From NCBI GenBank assembly GCA_023376005.1, contig CM042152.1, positions 70,498,845-70,562,844 of the forward strand: DNA of 64,000 nucleotides. The letters run 5' to 3'. Numbering within the stretch: the first letter of the stretch is position 1; each line of letters starts with the position of its first letter. This document shows positions 22,216 through 32,129 of this stretch, piece by piece. Position numbers and translations under genes: made by a program. The notes beneath the pieces are model-generated. The model was not told the origin of the DNA and did no database searches. It saw only the letters and a program-made list of their open reading frames with translations. The stretch comes from Doryteuthis pealeii. Its lineage: Eukaryota > Mollusca > Cephalopoda > Myopsida > Loliginidae.

Positions 22216-22918
22216 AAATTAACAAATACTAATGTTCTATTTGAGCGGCCCACGGAATATCTTCTCAGATTTCAGAATTTTTTAAATGCTTGAAATTCCG
22301 TACTTTTTCATAATTTGTCCAGTTAGTCATCCTTGCAGAATAAAGACATTAAGACATAATTTATTCTATTTCAATTCATTCAAAGCAAAGCGGTAAAGAA
22401 CTTGCTTACGATTAATTACAATTGATAATATAGTTTGCTATACCTCCACTCCTTAACGAATATAAAAATTAATTTATTGAGTTACCTGAAAAAAAAAAAA
22501 AATACAATCCGTACTGGTTTATATTTATGATGAAATTAGATAAAAACTTTAAAATCATTTTATAAATCGGCATAAATAATTTAGGCAGTTTTACGTGAAT
22601 GAATATTTACTTACCTAATGGCAAAAATTATTTTTATAACTTCTTCCTTCAGTTCCAGTTCATCAGATTTCATCATTGAGTATAAGGCATTTTTTGACAG
22701 TAAGACAAAAGCATTATACTGCATGTTTTTCAATGTTGCATTTCAGGTGATTGTTTCCATAATCAGCAATATGATCCAAAGGTTTTGGAAACAATCAGAT
22801 AAAATTCAACAGATTACATTAGGATAATTCAGTGATTTTTGGTAATTTTTTTTTCAATCTGGGGGATTGATTTGATTTTGTAAAATACGCCTATGACGTC
22901 ATAATTGTTGGTACCTAA

Positions 22919-23070
22919 TTTAACCCAGAGATGGCACCCTAACAGGTACTACCACTTCGGGTCAGAGTTGACCTGGGAGTAACGGTGATGAAGGGGTACT
23001 CCACACTCCGCAGAGCTCTAGAACTGGAACCTCACCATCAGTTGAAGTTTAACGTCATACTCACGACACA
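22919..23070 (-). mobile_element. SINE-like family C fragment
   Basis: It has the blocks acccagagatggcaccctaa, gggtcagagttgacctggga and acctcaccatcag in the same order as the other family C copies, but lacks the (GGTT)n tail. Upstream, 22216-22918 is AT-rich without a recognisable feature. Confidence 0.6.
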
Positions 23071-23267
23071 TCATAATTTATTTTACAGTTTCAGTGTTGT
23101 ATAGATTGATAATGAATAATACCTAATGATATCCGTTTTGATTGTATTATATCCAACTAGAAATAAGAAAGGATTAGCATGTTTAGAAGAAAATTAACTT
23201 CATATTAAACAAAGGAGTTAAAACTGTACTTATCAATGAGTCATAGTGTATTAGTAGTATATATATT

Positions 23268-23550
23268 TACCAGCCCCTCCGCATGAGCAGGATGCGACAC
23301 AAGGTCAATTTCTGAAGCGGAGTTTAACAGGTTTGAATTCAGGGTTTTTCTTCTCCTAGACTGGTTACCTAGCCATGGTTAAAGAGCCCAGTCTGCCCTG
23401 CTATTTACCCATAGCTGGAGGGAGAATTGGATTCATACCTTTCCCAAGGGTATTAGCGCTATGTGAAATTCAAACGGCTTCGTCGAGGAATTGAACTCGG
23501 GTCGACGAGTCCATTTCCTATGACACTAACCATTAGACCACGCGCCTCCA
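23268..23550 (-). mobile_element. tRNA-derived SINE, family A, full length
   Basis: The tail (accagcccctccgcatgagc) is at the left and the inverted head (accattagaccacgcgcc) at the right, with the entire body between. Confidence 0.85.
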
Positions 23551-23701
23551 TATAGTGTCATAATGTATTAGTATTATAAGTAATTAATTAAGTGCCATAC
23601 TAAATAGGAGACTCTAAAGGAATTGATATTTAGAACAAAGGAAGTCCATTATCATATGGAATAAACCCTCTAAATGAGACTAAATATATCAAGTTATTTC
23701 T

Positions 23702-23945
23702 GTCTAGCTCAGTCGGTAGAGCACTGAACTAGGAATTGCAAGATACTTGGTTCGATACCGATACCGGCCCCTCGCCAACTCAGCGTATGAGTAGCACAGG
23801 GATCTGTGCGGTAAAGTGTGGAGCTGATGGTAGGTGTGGCACTCCATCTCAGACGTCAAAACAATCTCCTTGGTCTAGCGCAATTGAAAAGGGGATAAAC
23901 TCCCTCGCTGTATGGCTGATACCGATAGGCCGACTCGACGACTTT
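23702..23945 (+). mobile_element. tRNA-derived SINE, family B, full length
   Basis: The head has box A (tctagctcagtcggtagagc) and box B (ggttcgatacc). The body reads agcacagggatctgtgcgg, gatggtaggtgtggc and ccctcgctgtatggctgata. An 80-residue frame runs through it and is meaningless. Confidence 0.85.
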
Positions 23946-24047
23946 TATTTCTGGGATATAATTTTTCATGCTTTATAAATGGTATCGTTAAATAGTAGTG
24001 TACTAACTAATTAACGAAATGTTTTTTTAAACACATTACACGGTGCG

Positions 24048-24092
24048 AGTTGGTTTAGCTCAGACGGTAGAACAGCCGCCAAGATCGTTGGC
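24048..24092 (+). mobile_element. Head-only fragment of a family B SINE
   Basis: Only the box A portion (ggtttagctcagacggtag) is present before the sequence switches to the (GGTT)n tail of an oppositely oriented family C element. Confidence 0.5.
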
Positions 24093-24565
24093 TGGCTGGT
24101 TGGTTGGTTGGTTGGATTCTACGGCATGTCAAACCGTTGGATCATTTTAAAGACGTTTTTGTTTTGTTCATTTTAAATACGTTTTTGTTTTGATCATTTT
24201 AAAGACGTTTTTGTTTTGATCATTTTAAAGACGTTTTTGTTTTGTTCATTTTAAAGACGTTTTTTGTTTTGTTCATTCTTGATGGGTATTCTTTTTTTAA
24301 ATCAATTTTTTAAAACAAACGTTTTTAAAATTCATTTTTCTATTTGACCCATAGATGGGACCGTAAGAAGTACTACCCCTCTGCTCAGAGTTGACCTGGG
24401 AATAATGGTAAAGAAGGGGTACTCCACATTCCTCATAGCTCTGGAATTGGAATCTCGCCATCAGATAGATTTTAAGGTCATAACCAGGACAATAAAACCC
24501 TCAGCCACCGCCTTCTAGCACATACATGATGAAAATGGTTGGTGCATGCCATAAGGGCAATAGGG
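24093..24565 (-). mobile_element. SINE-like family C with an internal 26-bp tandem repeat
   Basis: Read on the minus strand, the element ends in a tail containing TTTGACATGCCGTAGAATCC and (CAAC)n. The body carries the family C blocks around 24350-24480. Between tail and body, 24142-24272 is five copies of a 26-bp unit (tcattttaaagacgtttttg plus tttgtt). The same tail type closes the 5S-derived SINEs. Confidence 0.65.
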
Positions 24566-24574
24566 TTGGGACAG

Positions 24575-25185
24575 TCATATTGGTGCTAGGGCTTGGCATG
24601 AACAGCGGATGCTAGGGCTTGACGTGACCAGCAAGGTTCCAGGTTCAATACCGCCAACTTTGCGCTTGAGTAGCACAGCTGATGGTAGGTGTGGCGCTCC
24701 ATCTCAGACGCAAAAAAATCTCCATGGTCTAGGGAAAAGGGGATAGACCTCTCGTTATCCGGCTGATATCAACAATAGGGTAATCTGAACATTAGCTACA
24801 TAAATGAGAGTAACCTCCCCTTGTTTCTTTCACTTTGAAGAAGCCTTATGCTTTGGTCGGCCATTTTCATTTCACCGTAAATCTACACTGAAAATACAAA
24901 TTTGTTCGAATCAATACAACTGAATGTTTTAACACGAACATATCATCAAATGTTTTCTTAATTGTGCTTGCGCATTATTTGAAATGAACTTAATTGTTAT
25001 TAAGAACACATTTCGATCAGTTGTATTAATTCGAATAAATTCAGTATAGATTTACGGTGAAATGAAAATGGCCAACCAAAACATAAAGATTCCTCAAAAT
25101 GAAAGAAACAAGCGGAGGTTACTTTCATTTATGTAGCTAATGTTCAGATTACCAACAATAGGCCACTGCGCCGACTTTACGTGTT
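24575..25185 (+). mobile_element. Family B SINE interrupted by a MULE-like insertion
   Basis: SINE parts are 24575-24779 (box B ggttcaatacc, then gatggtaggtgtggcgctcc) and 25153-25185 (aggccactgcgccgacttta). Removing 24780-25152 and one copy of the duplicated caacaatagg restores the family B order seen at 55565-55600. This shows both the insertion and its target duplication. Confidence 0.8.
24780..25152. mobile_element. Non-autonomous MULE-like transposon with 10-bp TSD
   Basis: This 373-bp element has inverted termini of about 150 bp starting GTAATCTGAACATTAGCTAC. They contain the matching inner segments ggccattttcatttcaccgt and its reverse. It is flanked by exact 10-bp direct repeats caacaatagg (24770-24779 and 25153-25162). 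Long inverted termini with 9-11-bp duplications are typical of Mutator-like elements. It has no coding capacity. Confidence 0.8.
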
Positions 25186-25335
25186 TATTTCAGTAATTTC
25201 AACAAAAACAAATATTCAAGCCATAGAAATATATTAAAATACAAAAATAAAAGAAGTTTACCATAGATATTTTTATTTTTCATTGAATTTTTAAAAAAAC
25301 AAGAATAAAACTGTGGACATTTAGTGAAATAAATT

Positions 25336-25745
25336 GGTTGGTTGGTTGGTTGGTTGGTTGGTTTTTACGGCAAGTCAATCCTTATGCCGAAGACGTTTTC
25401 GTTTTATTCGTTTATATTTCGTTTATTGGTATTCAAATTATTATCAAAAATCATTTTTAACTTACATTTTTATTATCTATTTAATCCATAGATGAGACTC
25501 TAAAGGGTACTACCACCCCGGGTCGGAGTGGACTTGTAAGTAATGGCACCGAAGGCGTACTCCACACTACCAGAGATCCAGAATTGGAACCTCTCCACTA
25601 GATGCAGTTTAACGTCATACCCAGGACACTAAGACCCTCAGACACCGCCTTCTAGTACATATATGATGAAAAGGATTGGGGATGTGCCATTAAGAGCAAT
25701 ACGGTCGGGAAATTTATATAGGTGGAAGACCAAGAAGTGATCCGA
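25336..25745 (-). mobile_element. SINE-like family C, near complete
   Basis: The (GGTT)n tail is at 25337-25361, followed by tttttacggcaagtcaatcc, the blocks gatgagactctaaagggtac and acctctccactagatgcag, and the head-side block gaccctcagacaccgccttc. This copy shows the full family layout. Confidence 0.7.
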
Positions 25746-25859
25746 TGATTGATCTGTAAAAGCCTCTTCAACAGCCCGTTTAGCCTAAGTAAGGGTTTGA
25801 GAATTTTTTCTTAAGAAATCTTTTAAGGGCATTTTGATATTTGTATTTTTAAAAAACAT

Positions 25860-26110
25860 TGTAAATAGCGTTTATGCCTGGGCGGAATTTTCCCGGCAAA
25901 CGTTTTAAAAAATGTGTATTTTTGACAGTTTAAATAGCGTTCGATGCAGGTGTTGATTTTTTACCCTTATTTGTAAAAATCGAATCTTTTTCCCGGCAAA
26001 CGCTCCCCCAAAATTTGTATTTTTGACAGTTTAAATAGCGTTCAATGCTGGGGAGAACGATTGCACTTGGCAAAAATAGAATCTTTCTCAGCAAACGCTA
26101 AAAATTTATT
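25860..26110. repeat. Three tandem self-folding units
   Basis: Units near 25866-25901, 25934-26010 and 26033-26097 each open with a TAGCGTT-type strand and close with an AACGCTA-type strand. Inside lies a second stem of TGC(C/T)(G) and its complement. Units 2 and 3 each follow a near-identical spacer (tttgtatttttgacagttta); unit 1 follows a looser relative of it. In unit 3, TAGCGTT pairs AACGCTA and TGCTG pairs CAGCA with a three-base bulge. In unit 2 an internal GATTTTTTAC pairs GTAAAAATC. Interiors differ while the closing strands persist. No known family is recognised. Confidence 0.65.
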
Positions 26111-26248
26111 GAAATTTTGAAATAATAAACTGTGATTGGTTTATTGGGTATTGAGACGCGGCAATGATCCCTTTTTATCGATGAACGGCGCGAGAATCGC
26201 CAGACAGAATTTATTTTTAAAGTATCGAGTATCGAACTTTTCTGTCTC

Positions 26249-26756
26249 CGTTAAAATTTATTTAACGTTAAAATGTTGAATATCCAGGTTTAACGAAAAT
26301 TAACAAATTATTGAATTTGTTATAGTTATCCTGGATATATAAAATTTATGAGACATTCATTAATGTCATTCACTCTTTAGAGAGATAAATTTAAATTTAC
26401 TTAGAAGTAAATTTTTATGTATATGTTGAGTAAGAGTCAACATTGTATTTTATTACAGGCTGGACGAAAATGGTTAAAATTTGTATATTTTAACTTAGTC
26501 CCCCTGTATGTATTTTCTTTATTTGAATTGTCAAATAAAGTATATTACTCAGAGTGAGTAAAATTGATTTAAATTAGTAAAATTCGGTTTGAGACCGTTT
26601 TAATTTCTTATTCATTAAGAAAATATTTTTATTGTTCAGGCGTTTGAAGCCTCTTGAAAGTAAAGAATAAAAGGAGAAATACATAGTTATTTCTCCTAAT
26701 ATATTAGTAAATTTGTGTCATTAGACACTTTGTTTTGTCTCGGCAATTTGTCGAGA
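26249..26756. other. Series of about fifteen distinct short hairpins
   Basis: Consecutive inverted repeats with small loops include 26249-26267 (7 bp), 26280-26338 (9-bp outer stem) enclosing 26301-26322 (9 bp), 26352-26367 (6 bp), 26393-26414 (9 bp), 26423-26443 (7 bp), 26473-26494 (8 bp), 26517-26540 (10 bp, loop ATTG), 26545-26561 (7 bp), 26604-26622 (7 bp), 26672-26697 (10 bp), 26715-26728 (5 bp) and 26738-26756 (8 bp, one wobble). The hairpins are different sequences, not copies, and many loops are four bases. No long open frame crosses the region. Confidence 0.75.
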
Positions 26757-27159
26757 TATTTTTTTGATTGTAAAACAGGGATCGAAGAAAAACAATTGTC
26801 GTCTGCAGCCCTTAAACCATCACAGCAGCAGCAGCCCTAAGTAAGATTGTCTGAGGACAAGAAAAGAAAAGAAAATTTGTTTTTATTTCATTATTTGCCG
26901 AATGCAAGTAAGTTTTTTAATATTTCGTAAATTTGTTAAAGTAAATTTTATTTTTTTTGTGGCTTCGTGCCTTTGATAATATAAGCATAAAGGACATATT
27001 ATGCAAGACCACAGTTATTTGTTTGTTGAATAGATTATTTTAAATTCAATTTTGTCTCCTATTTTATTTTTAAACTTTTCAACGTGACGAAGAAGGATAG
27101 ACAAAACGTCTTTTTTTTATATATTCTTCTTCGAGAAAATTGTGAAAAATTTTCGCGAC
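26757..27159. other. AT-rich continuation with further hairpins
   Basis: Further inverted repeats are gcataa/ttatgc around 26983-27002, cgaagaag/cttcttcg at 27088-27133 enclosing gac/gtc, and gaaaatt/aattttc at 27133-27154. A (CAG)n run lies at 26823-26834. No gene is recognised. Confidence 0.5.
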
Positions 27160-27695
27160 AAGGGCCAAAGTGGAGTGTTGTATGTTATACACTGCTCATC
27201 CACTTGCATTCCGGCCTTAAGCATCACGGGTCGCCAACGGGTGGCCCCATGTGGTTTTTACTCCTCTGCAGAGGCGCAGTCGACGTATTCTACAACCTTA
27301 GCCGACAGGGCAAAAGTGAAATAAAAACAAAAATAATACATTTTCATTTTCACAATTAATTCATAGGCACTTGGGATTATTTAGGTTTAGTGGTGTGATG
27401 CTGAAATCCAGTGCTACCCATCAACTCCTGCGACACTACCGTTGCCAAACCGGATTGGTACCTACTTTCCTTTGGATCACAGCGGCACTGTGGAGAGGGG
27501 GAATATGCTGCATGGGCAACCTCTTATCCCCCATAAGAACCCACCCAGTCTATGTAGTTCAAAGAACGAAGAAAGAAAAACAATTTTTTTTTTAAATTTA
27601 AAATTTAAATTTAAAAAAGTATTTGATAAAAAAATATTTTTAAAAAATTTGACACTACTCCATCGTCTCTCGTAGACGGAAGGCTGCCAACCAAT
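27160..27695 (-). repeat. Interspersed repeat shared with 47.1-47.35 kb
   Basis: 27390-27530 and 27655-27695 match 47085-47345 in opposite orientation, sharing gatgctgaaatccagtgcta, cccatcaactcctgcgacac and cgtctctcgtagacggaagg. The left part also shares the cctctgcagaggcgcagtc segment with 20915. An A/T-rich tract replaces part of the body here. The short open frames across it carry no known domain. Confidence 0.6.
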
Positions 27696-28202
27696 ATCAT
27701 ACAAAATTTCCTTATTTGGATATTGCAATATCATAAATCTGATCATGTAAGTGTAAAAAAAAGGCATATCTTTAGAATACTATTGTAACAGAAAATATGA
27801 TGTCATTTATGACGTCTCAATCGAGCATCGCGTTATAAGCCAAAAAGGAAAAAGGAAGCAGTTGGAACAGGATTATTTTTCGGTATCCACACAACATGGG
27901 GACATTTAAAAACTCCCTCGATCTTTATGTCTATTGCTAAATCGTTGTAGAACACAAAAGATGCTACCATTCAAGTGAAACATGAAAATAGATTTTTCTA
28001 AACATCAGACAAAGTCATGTGAAGAGGAGAAATATCTTGGAAAACAGAAGCCAACACCATGAAGACAGAAAGAAATCAATCTCATTGATAAAAGAAAATC
28101 CCTTAGACATTTGCAACGAAAAAAAATAATATAAATTGAACAAGTCGTGTGTCAAGGTTAAAAAGGTAATTGTTTTTAAATTTTAAAATCATTTCATGGT
28201 AT

Positions 28203-28440
28203 AAATGCAGAATAGCGCGCAAAAGATTATATCATTAGAATCGCATTTTACGTATAAATAGTATAAGATTATGGAAACTCCCAAAGTAGCCTAACCATAA
28301 CCCTAACACTGACCCTAACACTTACCATAACCTTAATCCTAATGTCTCAAAGGTTTTGAGTATTTCCGTGAAATGTAATAAAATGTAATTTTTTAAATAT
28401 TTAATTTAATGATATTATCTCTTTCGTGCTATTCTGCATT
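28203..28440. mobile_element. Small inverted-repeat element with telomere-like interior
   Basis: The left end aatgcagaatagcgcgcaaa (then gattatatcatta) and the right end in reverse (taatgcagaatagcacgaaa, then atatcatta) form ~38-bp inverted termini. The interior holds a degenerate ccctaac run (28293-28350). No clear target duplication is seen beyond a possible TA. Confidence 0.55.
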
Positions 28441-28791
28441 AGTACCCAATTCATAATTCATTACGATAAGTTAGCTTTTGTTTTATATAGAATTTCTTTA
28501 TGTAGATATTTCATATTTATTCCTGTTAAGTTTGATCCAAAATACAACTTCTCTCGGTGCTGTTTTTTTTTTTTTTTCGGAATAGATACAAAAGTGAGGC
28601 ACAAACCCGGGCAGAGAGCCCGAAGTTTGTGTTTGTGGAGTGAAGTGACAAAACTGGTCTTTCTCATTCATTATTCTACGTGGTTAGGTACATTCACTAA
28701 CCGATCCTTACAAATAAATACTTACATTTCTTTTTCTGCAGACTTCTTCCAATAAAATACCTCAGTATCTCCATGGCTTAAACCTTCTTAG

Positions 28792-28870
28792 TTTGGTTGG
28801 TTTGTTTATTGATTTTAACGGCATATTAACCCGTCTGGGGTTATGTCATGCCTAACGATTAGGAAGTAAT
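28792..28870 (-). mobile_element. Tail fragment of a family C-type SINE
   Basis: The tail with ggttggtttgtttattgatt, then aacggcatattaacccg, without a body. The next 2 kb (28871-30545) is mostly unrecognised, apart from a ~55-bp tandem duplication at 28945-29035 and the SINE at 29815-29945. Confidence 0.45.
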
Positions 28871-29814
28871 ACATATCGTGTATTTATATTTATACTTTTT
28901 AGTAATTGGTTTTAACAATGTGTTAGCACCATTGGGGATCATGTTGTATGGTATTGATTAAGTTCATGTCTATATTCTATGGTATAATGATTCTATGGTA
29001 TTGATTATGTGCATGTCTATATTCTATGGTATAATTTTATTTCCTTCAAAAAAGACAGAATGTTCTCCATGTTGACATTTTCAAATAGATCTTTCATATT
29101 GTTTGCATTGAAATAACGGTTTCGGATGTGAGCAAAAAACCTGCATTCCATGAATAAGTGTTTAACTTAGAATACCCCGAGTGAAAAAACAGAACACAGA
29201 ATTTTATTTACAAAAATAAATACAGATGAAGGGATCAGATAAGCGGGTGGAAGACGTAAAATTGAAGAAAAAATCCTTAAAAAACATTTTTTTAAATTCA
29301 ACAAAATAAAATTATGTGTCAGTTGATTTCCACTTTCCCTCTGTTAATACAAAGACCAGCGACTGTTTTCTGTTTTTATGAGAACCGAAAATAAGCTGAT
29401 CAGTTCTTCTAGTCAGGAGATAGGTGTCCTTTATGTAAGGTCTGGGTCAAATATGGATTGATTGTAGGTTTGAACTTACAAAAAATTCTGCTCTCTCTAC
29501 ATCGTAAGGTGTGGGGCCATGAGAAGAAACTTGATGGGACTGGGATTCCTGAATATGTCCTAAGTAAAAAAAAAAAATAAATAAAAAAAACTGATTAGAA
29601 ATGAAAATTTAGCCATTCGACTAAAAGAACCTATAGTGTAGGTGTATACTTAGGCTCTGTCGGTGGTTCTTGGTTACAGTTAATACATTGAATTTGATTA
29701 TCTAGGGTTGGGCCAGATCGTAGTGACCAAGAACGGCGACAAGGAAGGAAGATTCTAATCTAGCCTTCATTTTCGTCCCCAGGCTTATCGTATGCACCCA
29801 ACTTTTGCCGAAGA

Positions 29815-29945
29815 ATAAATCATTTATACTACAGGTTTGGTTTAACACAAAGTTACAAGTAAGGGGCATCCAGTGAGGATCGAACTCGCTTTTCAGTAGT
29901 AACGTAGTTGCGAGACTAGTTAGCTAAGTATTACACCATAACCAA
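29815..29945 (-). mobile_element. Another tRNA-derived SINE-like element
   Basis: The minus strand carries a box-A-like TTAGCTAACTAG, a box-B-like GAGTTCGATCCTC, and a tail region containing gtttggttta in reverse. The body is unlike families A and B. It is not a tRNA gene because the acceptor arms do not pair. Confidence 0.5.
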
Positions 29946-30549
29946 ATCTTTTTTATCGCATCTAATCTATACCCTAAGCTGATGTTTGATCGGTTGAGGG
30001 ATGACAATTCCACATTGTTTATCATAACGTCCATTTTGTTAGAACGCAAAAGTAACCGAAAAATGATACGTCATGTCTGTTTGTAGCGTTATCATAACAG
30101 CTCAATGACGTTTAACACGAGCGCCGCGTCATAGCAAATGAACAAAGTCGCCATGTTAGAAAAAGAGAAATATAGAAAAACAAAGAATAAAAAAAAAACA
30201 TGAGAAATATAGCAATGTAACGGGACAATCAACACGACACGACAATTAAAGATTTCTCTGCCTCTATTTGCACTATTATAGGGCAATGGAACATCCCTCT
30301 CCGTCAAGGTTTCTGATAACAGGGCAGCAAAAAAGAAAGAAAAAAAAAGACTCCGACCAAATGCTTTCAAAACAATTATGTTTGCAACGTTATGCCAAGA
30401 AAAAAAAAATAGAATAACTGTACAAACATCTTGTGCTCAAGTTCAAAACTAAAGGCAATATATTTCATTTTATTTTTCCTGGTAATTCAAGATTTATTTG
30501 CCAACAACGCAAGAGCATCATGTGACATAAGGTTAGTTTTTAAGCGGAG

Positions 30550-30925
30550 ATTGGTTGGTTGGTTGGTTGGTTGGTTGTTTGGGTTTTACGGCATGTCAAC
30601 CCATTGGGATAATTTTTGACGTTTGTTTTATTCATTCATGGGTACTCAATTAAAAAAATAATTTAAACCATATATGGAACCCTAACAGTTATTACCGCTT
30701 CGGATCTTCGGGCTAGAAGGGCATTGTGGATCCGAAACTAATGGTGTTGAAAGGGTACTCAACATTCCCCAGAGCTCCAGAACTGAAACCTCACCATCAG
30801 ATATTTAATGTCATAGCCAGGACATGAAGACCCTCACCCACTGCCTTCTAGTACATATATAATAAAGATTGATGGGGCTTGCCATTAGGGCAATAGGGTT
30901 AGGACAATCATGTAGGTGCCAGTCG
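30550..30925 (-). mobile_element. SINE-like family C, near complete
   Basis: (GGTT)n tail at 30550-30575, gttttacggcatgtcaaccc, then the family C blocks with a small variant insertion at 30705-30740. Head-side blocks end near 30925. Confidence 0.7.
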
Positions 30926-30927
30926 AT

Positions 30928-31022
30928 TGAAGAGTTGGATGAATAGCTTTCCCTAGAGTATTAGCGCTATTTGAAATGCAAACGGCCTAGTTCAGATTTT
31001 GAACTCGGGTCTTCGTGTCTAT
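30928..31022 (-). mobile_element. Family A SINE head fragment
   Basis: Matches the 5' half of family A in reverse (agagtattagcgctatttga, then ttttgaactcggg). It abuts the family C element. Confidence 0.6.
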
Positions 31023-31339
31023 TTAATTCATGATTTATTGTGATGATTTAACTTGTATTTGTTTGTTGTTGTTTTTCAGTGCCCTGTCAACAGAAATATG
31101 CTTATTCAGCAAAAAAATAAAAAAATAAAAAAAATAAAAATGCAGAACTACATATGCTGGGTGCATAATTTGAGCAACAGAAGAAGAATAACGACTTTGT
31201 GAATTGACGACTCAATGAAAACAGACAATGAGATTGAGAAAATCGGAATTCAGGAAGACTAATAAAATGGACGAGAAATATCATGAAAAAATGTGAATAC
31301 AAAAATCGCGGATCTTAATATTCCGCATAAGACGTAAGT

Positions 31340-31690
31340 TCAGAAAAAAAAATTCAATCTATAAAAAAAAAGGTTTAAAGAAATTAAGAGATTTAAAAAA
31401 AATTGTGAATGATCCCACAGGAGAGACAAACTGAAAATTAAAGTTCCTTTTAGTGTATAATGATATCAGCCACGTTAAAAGACCTCTAATTTAAGACTAA
31501 ATTATTTTCCTAATATAAATCCTTCAATAGAGGGTACAGAACAAATTCGATCTGTAAAAAAATGTTTTAAAGAAATTGAGATTTAAAAAATAAATGATGA
31601 TCTCACAGGAAAATTACTTTTATTTTAACAAAATTTGCATTATGATTTCAGCTACATTGAAAGATCAGTAAGAAAAACCCAAGTGACCTT
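31340..31690. repeat. Imperfect tandem duplication of ~200 bp
   Basis: 31345-31500 and 31545-31690 share aaagaaattaagagatttaa, gatcccacagga and tgatatcagccacgtt in order with about 75 percent identity. It is AT-rich and non-coding. Confidence 0.6.
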
Positions 31691-32129
31691 CAATTTATAA
31701 AGGATCAATCGAATTTTACTAGTTTTTGTTGAAAATAATTTGATACAAAAAGTGGAAAAAGTTATTCTTCTGTGAACCTTCTTTCTTGATGGATAAATTA
31801 TTCAACTGTTCAGAAGAGACTTTCAGAAAGACAGTTCAAGTTAATGATCTTCGAAATTCACCAATGGAAATTAGTTAATCTAACAGTTTTATCTTCTGAC
31901 AAAACTAGATTTAATGATTGCTATGTCATCATGATTTAAACAAATCTTCAGTAAGATATAGAAGTTGGTCATTCCTAAAAGAGATGTGCAAAAAATAATA
32001 GAATGTAATATTTGTCTGAACTGAGGAAGCAAGATATAGAACAGGGATCAATATAATTATATATTGACAAAAAAAGTTGGATTAGACATTTACGTAATTT
32101 CTAACATTCCTCTAGTTATAAGCAAATGA

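Noticed and set aside
23702..23769. Genuine tRNA genes at the SINE heads
   Set aside because: Boxes A and B are present, but the acceptor stems do not close and each head runs straight into a conserved SINE body repeated elsewhere in the window.
26249..26756. microRNA precursor cluster
   Set aside because: Stems of 5-10 pairs are far too short for animal microRNA precursors, which need about 30 pairs.
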